DNA of 64,000 nt from Alteromonadaceae bacterium Bs31 (GCA_900177435.1 FXAI01000015.1:1-64000); one strand, 5' to 3'. Positions 46,693-55,046 are shown, counted from the first letter of the stretch. Made by a program: numbers and translations. Notes: generated by a model not told the origin, from the sequence alone.

Positions 46693-47451
46693 ATGAAGTT
46701 TGTTGCACACAACAATCATGGCATTTTGCTCACGGCATTTTTTGTTTGCCTGTTGCTCAGCTTGCCGAGCTACGCCAAAGATAAAGTCAGCGTGGTGGTC
46801 ACAGATGCCTACGCAGAAATGCATACGGGTCCTGGCCGCGGCTACCCTGTTTTCCACACCATAGAAAAAGGCGAGAACGTGCGCATTCTCAAGCAGCGCA
46901 CAGACTGGTACAAAGTGGAGACCAGCAAGGGCAAAAAAGGCTGGGTTTATCGTGATGAATTTACCCATACTTTGGGCTTGCATGGTGAAGAAGTGGACCT
47001 TAGCAGGCCGGGCCGAGAGGATTTTGATAATCGCCGCTGGGAGCTCGGCGTAGGGGGCGGTAATTTTTCCGGCGCACGCGCACTGAATACTTACCTGGGA
47101 TACCACCTCACAGAAAACCTTGGCGCAGAGCTGCGCTTTACCGAAGCCTTTGGTAAATTTTCAAACAGTAAAATGCTCACTTTAAACGCGGTACATCACC
47201 CCTTCCCTAACTGGCGTGTTTCGCCATTTTTCACTTTGGGAACTGGCGGCATTCTGATAACCCCAAGCTCAGATATTGTGCAGCCGGAAGACAGGGAAAA
47301 CAGCGTACTCACCGTAGGCGGCGGCTTTACATTTTATGTTTCCCGCAGTTTTTTATTACGTATTGAATACAACGACCACACACTGGTAACCCAGCGTGAA
47401 TCGAATGAAGAGGTTGATGAATGGAAAGCCGGTTTCAGTATATTTTTCTAA
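46693..47451 (+). CDS. SH3-domain outer-membrane beta-barrel protein
   Basis: This 252-residue protein has a signal peptide (MKFVAHNN... to SYAKD), a bacterial SH3 domain at about 32-92 (DAYAEMHTGPGRGYPVF; ILKQRTDWYKVETSKGKKGW), then an eight-stranded OmpA/OmpX-type barrel ending in Phe (WKAGFSIFF). SH3 domains of this type bind peptidoglycan peptides. The gene overlaps the next barrel gene by 31 nt, so the two are made together, and both barrels share a pattern (GYHLTENLGAELRF versus GYHITEDFFIEGVY), suggesting duplication. It follows the HzsA-like gene by 99 bp. Confidence 0.8.
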   Translation: MKFVAHNNHGILLTAFFVCLLLSLPSYAKDKVSVVVTDAYAEMHTGPGRGYPVFHTIEKGENVRILKQRTDWYKVETSKGKKGWVYRDEFTHTLGLHGEEVDLSRPGREDFDNRRWELGVGGGNFSGARALNTYLGYHLTENLGAELRFTEAFGKFSNSKMLTLNAVHHPFPNWRVSPFFTLGTGGILITPSSDIVQPEDRENSVLTVGGGFTFYVSRSFLLRIEYNDHTLVTQRESNEEVDEWKAGFSIFF

Positions 47452-48074
47452 TCGCCAGTTTGCTGCTCGCGCCACTGAGCTATGCCCAGGATGAAGAAAA
47501 GGCAGACAGCGAAGCCGTTTTGGATGAAGTTATTAATCCAGACCTTGAGCGCAGAAAAATAGACGAAGAGCGCATCGACAGCGAAAATTTTGAGTTCGGT
47601 ATTTTCGCTGGCGTAATGAGCGTTGAGGATTTTGGCACCAATAGTGTTTATGGCTTTCGTGCCGGCTATCATATTACCGAAGACTTCTTTATTGAGGGTG
47701 TGTACGGCTCAACCACAACCACACCAACCAGCTACGAAGTGCTTAGTGGCGGCAGCCCGCTACTGACAGACGAGCAACGTCAGTACGACTATTACAACCT
47801 GTCACTGGGGCTGAATTTATTACCGGGCGAAGTTTTTTTAGGCAAGTATGCTTTTAACACTGCGTTCTACGTCATTGGCGGAGCGGGAAACACCGTATTC
47901 GCGGACAACGAATATTTCACCTATAACTTTGGTGGCGGCTTCCGCATATTTACTACCGACTGGCTAGCCTTTCGCGTAGATTTTCGTAACCATTTGTTTA
48001 CTCATAATATTTTGGGGGACGACAAAGCGATCCAGAACCTTGAGACACACCTGGGCGTTTCCATTTACTTCTAA
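47421..48074 (+). CDS. Outer-membrane beta-barrel protein
   Basis: This 217-residue protein has a signal peptide cut after SYA (MESRFQYIFLIASLLLAPLS) and a charged linker (EEKADSEAVLDEVINPDLER) before a barrel with alternating hydrophobic strands ending in LGVSIYF. It fits the short outer-membrane barrel family with the terminal aromatic residue. The start lies inside the end of the preceding barrel gene (31-nt overlap). It is a likely paralog of that protein without the SH3 domain. The TlpA gene follows after 31 bp. Confidence 0.8.
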   Translation: MESRFQYIFLIASLLLAPLSYAQDEEKADSEAVLDEVINPDLERRKIDEERIDSENFEFGIFAGVMSVEDFGTNSVYGFRAGYHITEDFFIEGVYGSTTTTPTSYEVLSGGSPLLTDEQRQYDYYNLSLGLNLLPGEVFLGKYAFNTAFYVIGGAGNTVFADNEYFTYNFGGGFRIFTTDWLAFRVDFRNHLFTHNILGDDKAIQNLETHLGVSIYF

Positions 48075-48105
48075 GCTATTTTTAGAATTTACATGAGGTT
48101 TTGTA

Positions 48106-48630
48106 ATGTTATTTTCAGCAAAATTATTAAAAGCAATGGCAGTGGCATTAGCCTTGACGCTGAGCATTTTCCCCCTCGGCGTCAGCCACGCGAAAGACGG
48201 AGGCAAACCCGCCAAAGACTTCACACTCAAATCCAACAGCGGTAAAAATGTTCGTTTAAGCGAATTGCGCGGCCAGGTGGTTATGCTGAATTTCTGGGCA
48301 TCCTGGTGCGGGCCTTGCCGCCAGGAAATGCCACTGCTTGAAAAAATTCATAAAAAATACTCGCCTGCCGGTTTTACTTTGTTAGGCATTAACGTAGAAG
48401 CAGACCCCAAAGAAGCAGACCACTTGCTAAAAGAAATTCCCGTGAGCTTCCCAATTCTTTACGATACAACTAGCAAAGTAAGTGAGGCCTACAAAGTCGA
48501 CGCCATGCCCAGCAGCGTGTTAATCGACTGTGACGGCAAAGTGTCTTATCTGCACAAGGGCTATAAACCAGGCGATGAAAAGGCCTACATCAAATACATC
48601 AAAGGCTTACTACGCTCATGCAGCAGCTAA
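48106..48630 (+). CDS. TlpA-family periplasmic thioredoxin
   Basis: This 174-residue thiol-disulfide protein has a signal peptide (LALTLSIFPLGVSHA) and a thioredoxin fold with the redox pair C68-GP-C71 (WASWCGPCRQEMP). The cis-Pro loop is in AMPSSVLID. TlpA/ResA proteins reduce disulfides in the periplasm, for example apocytochrome c before heme attachment, which fits the three CXXCH proteins encoded around it. The gene overlaps the DUF4266 gene by 13 nt. TlpA-DUF4266-DUF3570 is a recurring trio. Confidence 0.92.
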   Translation: MLFSAKLLKAMAVALALTLSIFPLGVSHAKDGGKPAKDFTLKSNSGKNVRLSELRGQVVMLNFWASWCGPCRQEMPLLEKIHKKYSPAGFTLLGINVEADPKEADHLLKEIPVSFPILYDTTSKVSEAYKVDAMPSSVLIDCDGKVSYLHKGYKPGDEKAYIKYIKGLLRSCSS

Positions 48631-48866
48631 CAAATCGATTCTATATTTCTGCCCGGCTCACGGTAATTTTTTTACTGCTGGCCTGCAGCGCCTGCTCTCG
48701 TATACAGCCTTGGGTAAAACCCTACGAAAGGGAAAACCTGGCCGACCCGATTATGGCTTTTGAATCACACCCCACGTCAACGCGCTATCTAAATCATGTT
48801 TATGAAGCCAGGGAATCGGCCCGGGGAGCAGAGGGAAGTGCAGGCGGTGGATGTGGATGTAACTAA
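48618..48866 (+). CDS. DUF4266 lipoprotein
   Basis: This 82-residue protein has a lipobox (LLLAC, Cys23, or SAC, Cys26) and the DUF4266 core VKPYERENLADPIMAFESH, and ends in a glycine-cysteine tail, GGGCGCN. The tail with paired Cys could bind metal or be a target for the TlpA thioredoxin encoded immediately upstream (13-nt overlap). DUF4266 members always lie near TlpA and DUF3570 genes, from memory. No further function is known. Confidence 0.88.
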   Translation: MQQLTNRFYISARLTVIFLLLACSACSRIQPWVKPYERENLADPIMAFESHPTSTRYLNHVYEARESARGAEGSAGGGCGCN

Positions 48867-48956
48867 GCCCAGTTATGGGCTGCATTTATGCGTACCTCAA
48901 ACCAAGGCAAGCATACAGAAAGAACACAAGCAGATTTTAGAGACAAGACTTATTCA

Positions 48957-50099
48957 ATGACTAGAGCTATCCGCTACACATTTTTATTGTTAAGTGTGCT
49001 GGTATTACCGGCACAGGCAGCGGTATTGCCTGAAGATCGTACAGATGTACTTTATCATCGCTACGATGGCGGCGGCGTTACCATTGATGGCCCTTCAGTA
49101 TTGGTGCGCAAGGACATCGCCAACAAGGTCTCCGTGTGGGGTAACTATTACCTCGATATGGTAACCAGCGCATCGCCTGACGTATTAACCCAGGGTAGCC
49201 CCTATACAGAAGAGCGCACAGAAACCAGCGCCGGTATCGATTACTTGCATAGCCGCACCACTATGAGCCTGGGCTACACGCAAAGCTCCGAAAGCGACTA
49301 CGAAGCAGAGACCGTGGCTTTTGGTATTAGCCAGGACTTCTTTGGTGACCTTTCAACCATCAGCCTGGGTTACTCCCAGGGTAATGACACCGTTATGAGA
49401 AACGGCTCGCCAGACTTTGCCGAACCCGCGCATCACCAGCGGTTTAGCATTAGCTGGACACAAATCTTAACCAAAAACTGGATTATTGCTGCTAATGCGG
49501 AAACCGTTCTCGATGAAGGCTTCCTCAACAACGCCTACCGAAGTGTTCGCTACCTGCAACCAAATGGCAATGTCGGTTTCCAACCGGAACGCTACCCCAC
49601 AACACGCAGTAGTGATGCTTTCGCTATACGTTCCATGTACTACCTGCCCTATCGCGCCTCCATAAGATTTGAAGCACGAACGTTTAACGATAGCTGGGAT
49701 ATACAAGCCAACAATTTCGAATTTCGCTACATACACCCCTACCGCGATCGTTTTATTTTTGAAGGAAAAATAAGGAACTATAGCCAAACACAGGCTTCTT
49801 TCTATTCAGACCTGTTCCCCTATTTCGACGCACAAAATTTTCTCGCCAGCGATAAAGAGATGAGTGAGTTTACTAACCTCACAATCGGGCTGGGCGTGAG
49901 CTACGAATTGAAAAACACCTGGATGCCTTTCTTTGAACGCACCACTGTGAATTTCTTCTGGGACAATATGAGCTTCGACTACGCCAATTACAGCTACAAG
50001 GTGGTTGGAGAAGGCCAAACCGCACCTGCCCTGGGGGAAGAGCCTTTATACAGCTTTAACGCGAATGTGATACGCTTCTTCCTATCTGCGTGGTATTAA
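48957..50099 (+). CDS. DUF3570 outer-membrane protein
   Basis: DUF3570 proteins are predicted outer-membrane beta-barrels. The start ATG 48957 opens a signal peptide (MTRAIRYTFLLLSVLVLPAQ); an upstream in-frame ATG at 48888 would add 23 polar residues and hide the signal, so it is not used. Then VLPEDRTDVLYHRYDGGGVT and alternating strands (GYTQSSESDYEAETVAFGI; LSTISLGYSQG) follow to a C-terminal SAWY. Length is 380 residues. It ends the TlpA-DUF4266-DUF3570 trio. In other genomes an ApbE-like FMN transferase is usually nearby; none is seen here. Confidence 0.87.
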   Translation: MTRAIRYTFLLLSVLVLPAQAAVLPEDRTDVLYHRYDGGGVTIDGPSVLVRKDIANKVSVWGNYYLDMVTSASPDVLTQGSPYTEERTETSAGIDYLHSRTTMSLGYTQSSESDYEAETVAFGISQDFFGDLSTISLGYSQGNDTVMRNGSPDFAEPAHHQRFSISWTQILTKNWIIAANAETVLDEGFLNNAYRSVRYLQPNGNVGFQPERYPTTRSSDAFAIRSMYYLPYRASIRFEARTFNDSWDIQANNFEFRYIHPYRDRFIFEGKIRNYSQTQASFYSDLFPYFDAQNFLASDKEMSEFTNLTIGLGVSYELKNTWMPFFERTTVNFFWDNMSFDYANYSYKVVGEGQTAPALGEEPLYSFNANVIRFFLSAWY

Positions 50100-50118
50100 G
50101 TAGCTAGGCCGCTGTAAT

Positions 50119-50144
50119 ACAGGCTCTCAGCTTGAGCAGCCTGT
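50119..50144 (+). terminator. Weak hairpin after the DUF3570 gene
   Basis: ACAGGCT (50119-50125) pairs with AGCCTGT (50138-50144) around a 12-nt loop, without a T-run. It may slow but not end transcription into the lipoprotein gene. Confidence 0.3.
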
Positions 50145-50227
50145 AAAGGCAGCCAATAAGTCGCCCGAAATAAAGCTGCTTTCCACCTAATTTCCTGAAG
50201 ATTAAATAAAAAAATTAAGGAATTACT

Positions 50228-51379
50228 GTGAAAGTTTTCCAAGTACTGACAACAAGCTTGTTCTGCATTTCGCTGCTGTCTCTGAGCGCTTGCAAGCGAG
50301 GCTACAATGTAGACCGCCCCGAGACCGACCCGACGCCTACACCACCACCGGAAGAACAAGATAAGGAATTCCATGGCGCCGGCTCAAGCTGGAATTTAAG
50401 CTTAGATGAAGACAACAACACTTTTGAGCTTGTTCGCAGCAGCAATCCTGAAGCCGACCCAAACCTGGAACTCAGCGGAGACACCACCGAACTGAGCTCC
50501 GGCTTTATAGCCTTCGAAGTACGGTCCAGCAGCGATCTGCAGGTAGTAGAGCTCGGCGATACTTTTCACGGTATACGCCTTGGAGAAGAGCTCACTGTTC
50601 TTAGCCCTAATGGCGCCGCACCAGACCAGCTGCTCTTCTTGAGCCGCGCCAACAACTGCCCTTCCTCAAAGGTAAGCACCAACTGGGTTTTACTGAAGTT
50701 TGCAGACACGCTGAATACTGATGAGCACGTAGACGGCCACTATGGCCTCTTCGAGTACAGCCCTCTCGGCGAAACAGCAATCATCGAAAATTTTTACAAG
50801 CTATCCGAACCGGAGCAAGCAATAGACGGCATAAAGGTTACCGATGGCACCTGCGATAGCAGCGGTATTTTAAGCGCAGCAAACCGGCAGATTTATTTCT
50901 CTCAAGGCTCCACTGCAGTTATTGAGCTGGCACAAACAGAAGACGATATTACTAATGGCAATAGCGCTAACACCCAGTTTTTGGTGAGCCTGCAACAAAG
51001 AAGCATAAGCGCAGCAAGTGACTACGACGGCAAACACATTGGCCTGCTGAGAGATTCTGCAAAACAGGGCGGCGAGAAAGTCGACCTGGTCAAAGCCGAT
51101 TGCACCAGTGGTGAGTGCAGTATCAGTTTCGTAACAGACCCGGAAAATGGCAGCGTAGAAACAGATACCTACACCTTACGCCTGCCCGATGAAGAAAAAA
51201 ACATCCCCAATGCGGGCTTTGTTTTAGGCTCCCTAAGCAACAGCCAAAATGCAGCGGGCACTAGCGTCTGCACCATTAACACCGACTACGCCGGAGCGAG
51301 CAAACACTTCTTTGCCTGTGTAGGTTATTCACCCGGAGATGATGGCCAGTTTACTCATATGTTTTTGGTGAGCGAATAA
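50228..51379 (+). CDS. Lipoprotein of unknown function
   Basis: This 383-residue lipoprotein has a lipobox (LLSLSAC, Cys22), a short Pro/Thr spacer (DPTPTPPPEEQD) and a long beta-rich region with four to six Cys residues (NNCPSSK, GTCDSSG, DCTSGECSISF, GTSVCTIN). No known domain is recognised. It follows the DUF3570 gene by 128 bp with a weak hairpin between, so it may be a separate unit, and ends at a strong terminator. Cysteine pairs suggest extracytoplasmic disulfides, in keeping with the TlpA protein upstream. Confidence 0.72.
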   Translation: MKVFQVLTTSLFCISLLSLSACKRGYNVDRPETDPTPTPPPEEQDKEFHGAGSSWNLSLDEDNNTFELVRSSNPEADPNLELSGDTTELSSGFIAFEVRSSSDLQVVELGDTFHGIRLGEELTVLSPNGAAPDQLLFLSRANNCPSSKVSTNWVLLKFADTLNTDEHVDGHYGLFEYSPLGETAIIENFYKLSEPEQAIDGIKVTDGTCDSSGILSAANRQIYFSQGSTAVIELAQTEDDITNGNSANTQFLVSLQQRSISAASDYDGKHIGLLRDSAKQGGEKVDLVKADCTSGECSISFVTDPENGSVETDTYTLRLPDEEKNIPNAGFVLGSLSNSQNAAGTSVCTINTDYAGASKHFFACVGYSPGDDGQFTHMFLVSE

Positions 51380-51410
51380 GCCAGCCTCTGACTTTTTTAA
51401 AACGAACATA

Positions 51411-51440
51411 AAAAAGCCACCTGATCATAGGTGGCTTTTT
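51411..51440. terminator. Strong bidirectional terminator
   Basis: AAAAAGCCACCT (51411-51422) pairs perfectly with AGGTGGCTTTTT (51429-51440), loop of 6 nt. Both strands show a T-run, so it can end the plus lipoprotein gene and the minus DUF1015 gene. Confidence 0.93.
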
Positions 51441-51476
51441 ATTTGCGCTGTATTTTTACCAATTACCCGGCAAAGT

Positions 51477-52784
51477 CTATTTGATCCTGCGCCCTTCCAT
51501 ATAAAAGCGCTTATCCTGCGCTTCGCCCATTGAAAAAGTTTTGCGCGGCAAGGCACCATCAAAAATCACTGTTTTAAACAATTCATGTTTATTCATGGCG
51601 GGCAGCAAAAAGCTGATAACCCCGTTTTCCTGCGCCAATTGACAGGCTGTATTGTCGCCATGAATATAGTCCAAACTGGCCTCTGGAAGCCCTTCAAGGT
51701 ATTCATCTAAAAATTGCTGCAGGCTGCCCGTCGCCAGTTGGTGAGCAGGGTTTGTAATTGAAATAAAGCCCCGCTTTTGCTGGTGACAAAATTCTATTAG
51801 CTGTGTTCCGTGTTCAAGCGCGGGCGCTTCACTGTGAAACTCCACCTCACTCCCCTTGTCTTGATGATAAGAGCTTAGGCCCGCAAGCAGTGCTTCACAA
51901 TTAACATTAAAAACACTTCGGTGAATAGCTTCGAATACCAGAGAATCATCGTAAAGGTTTACCAACTCCACCAGAGCGTAGCGTGCTGGGTGATCTTTAA
52001 TAGTTTCAAAATCCTGTTGTGTTTTTAACTCCTCCCACAAGGCTTTTGCCGTGGCGAAGGAGTGGTTGCCATCACCCATGGCAAACAGTAGAGGCTCATG
52101 CTGATCCCCACATTGGTATTTCTGTTGAAAGGTCGCTTTATCTCTTAGCTTATGGAGTTTCTTGGCAAAGCCCTCGATGGTATCTTTGTTGTCCACTAAG
52201 GCGCCCTCAATATGTCCGCCTTTTTGCATTAGCTCGAAGTCGTAGAGGCTTTTTGTTGCATGATCAAACAGGGGCTCAATTATTTGTTTTTCCGGGTCGT
52301 CTATAAGTACCATGATATGCGGGAACTCCAGAGGAGCATCGCGACGCACTTTGATCCGCGGTGGCAGGCGATCAACAATCGTTCCCTCTGTGGCCCGTAT
52401 CAGACTCTGCACACCCTTCTCATAGCTGTAGTGCTCAAGATCCAGCGCCAAAACTACTCCCCGCCGCTCGCCGGTTGAGGTCTGTCGTTTAACCAGCACC
52501 AGGGATGCTTTGTGCTCTTCCATCTGCTCACTGGCAATACACTGCTGCATATTTTTGCTTATTGAGGCGATCAGTTGCTCGTCGTCGGCCGTATCCAAAT
52601 AGGCTTCGGGAAATATCATGTGGTAGGTAGACGCCTTGTCTTGCACCAGGGTTTCCACCTCTTGCCAGTATTTTGGCTCGGAGGAGTATTGATCGCAGGC
52701 TACCACGGCCCAATTTTCCGGCGCTATGGCCGCAGAAGGAAGAAGGAGGTCTGGTACGAGTACACCAATATTTTCAAATTTCAT
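51477..52784 (-). CDS. DUF1015 family protein
   Basis: This 435-residue protein belongs to the DUF1015 family (MKFENIGVLVPDLLLP; IIEPLFDHATKSLYDF; LLFAMGDGNHSFATAKALWE, which is the family signature GDGNHS). The start at 52784 is chosen because it gives the normal N-terminus; a further frame upstream to 52820 adds 12 unlike residues. It is cytoplasmic. In other bacteria DUF1015 is sometimes linked to serine metabolism; no such neighbour is seen here. The function is unproven. Confidence 0.88.
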   Translation of the reverse strand: MKFENIGVLVPDLLLPSAAIAPENWAVVACDQYSSEPKYWQEVETLVQDKASTYHMIFPEAYLDTADDEQLIASISKNMQQCIASEQMEEHKASLVLVKRQTSTGERRGVVLALDLEHYSYEKGVQSLIRATEGTIVDRLPPRIKVRRDAPLEFPHIMVLIDDPEKQIIEPLFDHATKSLYDFELMQKGGHIEGALVDNKDTIEGFAKKLHKLRDKATFQQKYQCGDQHEPLLFAMGDGNHSFATAKALWEELKTQQDFETIKDHPARYALVELVNLYDDSLVFEAIHRSVFNVNCEALLAGLSSYHQDKGSEVEFHSEAPALEHGTQLIEFCHQQKRGFISITNPAHQLATGSLQQFLDEYLEGLPEASLDYIHGDNTACQLAQENGVISFLLPAMNKHELFKTVIFDGALPRKTFSMGEAQDKRFYMEGRRIK

Positions 52785-52861
52785 TGCTCTCACATTTCGC
52801 CGGGTTACAAACGGGCGCAACTATACATCATGCAGATTGCAAAAAAACTGTTGAGTATCAA

Positions 52862-53758
52862 TCAAACTATGCGCCCAACATAGGCTCTGGAAGAACGCAG
52901 CGCGTCATAGGAGTAAATTGCCAGGGCCACCCAGATACAAATAAATGTCACTGTTTTCTGCCAAATAAGTGGCTCGTGGTAAATAAATACCGCTGAAAAC
53001 AGTACGATACTGGGCGCCAGGTATTGAATAAAGCCGATGGTTGAATAATTTAGACGAATCACCCCTGCGGCAAATAACATCAGAGGGATGCTTGTAACCG
53101 GGCCTGCCGCCAACAGCAGTAAAGCAAAGCTGGCACTGTCGCCAGCTAATTGAAGCGATATTTGCGTAGTAAAAAAGAAAAAATAAAGCAGAGTGGGAAC
53201 AAGCAGTAAAATGGTCTCAATAAAAAGCCCTTCTATAGAACCCACCGAAACAATTTTTCTCATCAGGCCATAGAAGCCAAAGGCCAAAGCCAGCGTGAGA
53301 GAGATTATTGGCACCTTGCCCAGGGTTACAACCTGCAAAACAACGCCGGTGGCCGCCAGACCCACCGCCAACCACTGCAGTCGTCTCAGCCTTTCCCCCA
53401 GAAAGAGCAGCCCCATTAAAACATTTACCAAAGGGTTAATGTAATAACCCAAGCTGGTTTCGATCAAATGATCGTTGTTTGAGGCCCAGATAAATACCAC
53501 CCAGTTGACGGCGATAAAAATCGAAGAAGCGGAAAGAATAAGCAGTGTTCGCGGATTGCGAAAATGCTCAACAACCAGATGGATGCGCTTACTGACAAGC
53601 AATACCAGTGCGATAAATACGGTGGACCACACCACTCGATGCACCAACAGCTCACCAGCCGAAATGGCCGCGAGCAATTTAAAATAGATAGGGATAATGC
53701 CCCAAAACGCGTAGGCAGATGTCGCAAAGAGTATTCCCTTGCCTGTTTCCTTATCCAT
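52862..53758 (-). CDS. rarD: EamA-type transporter RarD
   Basis: This 298-residue inner-membrane protein of the drug/metabolite transporter superfamily has about ten helices in two EamA halves. MDKETGKGILFATSAYAFWG and IPIYFKLL at the N-terminus, and SLGYYINPLVNVLMGLLFLGERL in the middle, are typical of RarD. The family name comes from E. coli; substrate is unknown. It stands alone on the minus strand, between DUF1015 and a small lipoprotein gene. Confidence 0.9.
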   Translation of the reverse strand: MDKETGKGILFATSAYAFWGIIPIYFKLLAAISAGELLVHRVVWSTVFIALVLLVSKRIHLVVEHFRNPRTLLILSASSIFIAVNWVVFIWASNNDHLIETSLGYYINPLVNVLMGLLFLGERLRRLQWLAVGLAATGVVLQVVTLGKVPIISLTLALAFGFYGLMRKIVSVGSIEGLFIETILLLVPTLLYFFFFTTQISLQLAGDSASFALLLLAAGPVTSIPLMLFAAGVIRLNYSTIGFIQYLAPSIVLFSAVFIYHEPLIWQKTVTFICIWVALAIYSYDALRSSRAYVGRIV

Positions 53759-53782
53759 GGCAGTTTGCTTTAGTCCAGAGGA

Positions 53783-53956
53783 CTAGCGGATTCTGCCGGA
53801 AACAGAAATGCTCATGCGCGTGTTGGGCCGGCTACTGCTGTGCCCACCCCAGGAACTGCCAACACTCACCCCGCCATACACGGCAGTGTTGCCGTTGCAG
53901 CCGCTTAGATAAAAGCAGGCGAGAACCAAAGTAAAAGTTAAAAGTCGTTTTAGCAT
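53783..53956 (-). CDS. Small lipoprotein of unknown function
   Basis: This 57-residue lipoprotein has a lipobox (FYLSGC, Cys20) and a Gly/Ser-rich mature part (YGGVSVGSSWGGHSSS) ending in SISVSGRIR. ATG 53956 has GAAGGA eight bases upstream and is preferred. The frame continues upstream through a duplicated 51-bp element to 54121, but that part encodes repeated RVCSRQTNGIHP without a start signal, so it is leader, not protein. It resembles small outer-membrane lipoproteins; function is unknown. Confidence 0.65.
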   Translation of the reverse strand: MLKRLLTFTLVLACFYLSGCNGNTAVYGGVSVGSSWGGHSSSRPNTRMSISVSGRIR

Positions 53957-53971
53957 TCTGTGTCCTTCTCT

Positions 53972-54073
53972 GTTAACCCCATGGATGGGGTGTATTCCGT
54001 TTGTTTGTCTGGAACAAACTCGGTTAACCCCATGGATGGGGTGTATTCCGTTCGTTTGTCTGGAACAAACTCG
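53972..54073. repeat. Two tandem copies of a 51-bp element with nested inverted repeats
   Basis: Copies at 53972-54022 and 54023-54073 differ at a single base (GTTTGTTTG versus GTTCGTTTG). Each copy holds CCCCATGGATGGGG (a palindrome-like core) and GTTTGT...ACAAAC. They lie between the VOC lipoprotein gene and the small lipoprotein gene, starting one base after the VOC stop codon. The small lipoprotein's ribosome-binding site lies just downstream. Confidence 0.9.
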
Positions 54074-54074
54074 G

Positions 54075-54962
54075 CTATTGATCCCAAGTTTGAATGACAA
54101 AGCCTGCGCCATCGGGATCACGAATAATCGCTAGCTGCCCACCAATGGGGTTTTGTTGTACGTCTAAAAGCACTTCGCCACCCAGCGCTGCGACCTTGGC
54201 CACAATGGCAGCCGGATCTTCAACACGAATAAAACTTACCCAGGTTGGCGCTAAGCCTTGCAGAGGGTTGCTTTGCACCGCTGCGCGAGGCTGACCCTCA
54301 CTGGCAAAATAATGGTAGGTCTCACCGTTCTCCAGGCGAGTATTTTCTGCGTCGTAGCCGAACAGCGCTTGATAAAAGGATTTTGCTTTTTCTGTATCTG
54401 CTGTCCACAACTCGTCCCAGAGGAAGGCACCTACCGGCGCTTTTTGCTCTGCAGGGTCTCCTTGGCTGGTTTGCAGAAGCGCAAATAAACCGCCTTGTGT
54501 ATCCGCAACCACCGCGATCTCACCACGCTCACCCACGGTGGTTGGTTCTGTATAGACCACGCCACCACCGGCCTTTAACTGGCTTACCGCTGCAGTAATA
54601 TTTGCCGTTGAAAAAACGGATACCCACTGAGCGAGGTTGACATCCTTGCGAAGCTGAGTGGTATCTACCATGCCAGCAATAGCCCGCCCCTCGTGAAGAA
54701 TGAGGGAATAACTACCCGCGTGCTTGTCACCTTGATACAGCCCAATCTCTTTGAACTCCCAACCGAACAGGCCGCCATAGAATTTTTTAGCGGCTTCTGT
54801 ATCACGTGCCAAAAGATCATGCCAAATAACCCGGCCGTTATAATGCCTGCCAGTATTTTCCTGGCTGATGGCAGGCAGAGAAATCTGTAAACTGCTGCAA
54901 CTGCTTAGAAGTAGTAAAAGCGCCGCCAAGCCGGAGGCAAGAATGTGTTTTTTTATACTCAC
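54075..54962 (-). CDS. VOC (glyoxalase-fold) lipoprotein
   Basis: This 295-residue lipoprotein has a lipobox (LLLSSC, about Cys22) and two vicinal-oxygen-chelate modules (RVIWHDLLARDTEAAKKFYG; GAFLWDELWTADTEKAKSFY). The metal ligands expected in true glyoxalase I are not all obvious, so it may be a binding rather than a catalytic protein. The GTG at 54962 is preferred, with AAGGGA 6 nt upstream; an ATG at 54983 has no ribosome-binding site. Being a lipoprotein is unusual for the VOC family. Confidence 0.8.
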   Translation of the reverse strand: MSIKKHILASGLAALLLLLSSCSSLQISLPAISQENTGRHYNGRVIWHDLLARDTEAAKKFYGGLFGWEFKEIGLYQGDKHAGSYSLILHEGRAIAGMVDTTQLRKDVNLAQWVSVFSTANITAAVSQLKAGGGVVYTEPTTVGERGEIAVVADTQGGLFALLQTSQGDPAEQKAPVGAFLWDELWTADTEKAKSFYQALFGYDAENTRLENGETYHYFASEGQPRAAVQSNPLQGLAPTWVSFIRVEDPAAIVAKVAALGGEVLLDVQQNPIGGQLAIIRDPDGAGFVIQTWDQ

Positions 54963-55046
54963 GAATTTTTCCCTTAAATACATCTTGGCGCGATTATGGC
55001 AGTTTAGCTAACAACTGTCCGTGACTTTTTCCCGAGGAAAACCTTA

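Noticed and set aside
37382-51379. Anammox-type hydrazine synthase locus
   Set aside because: Only an alpha-like protein is present; no beta/gamma subunits, hydroxylamine oxidoreductase or anammoxosome-related genes are seen.
53957-54121. Extended N-terminus of the small lipoprotein
   Set aside because: It reads through the 51-bp duplicated element and the VOC stop region; the downstream ATG has a good ribosome-binding site and opens a proper lipoprotein signal.
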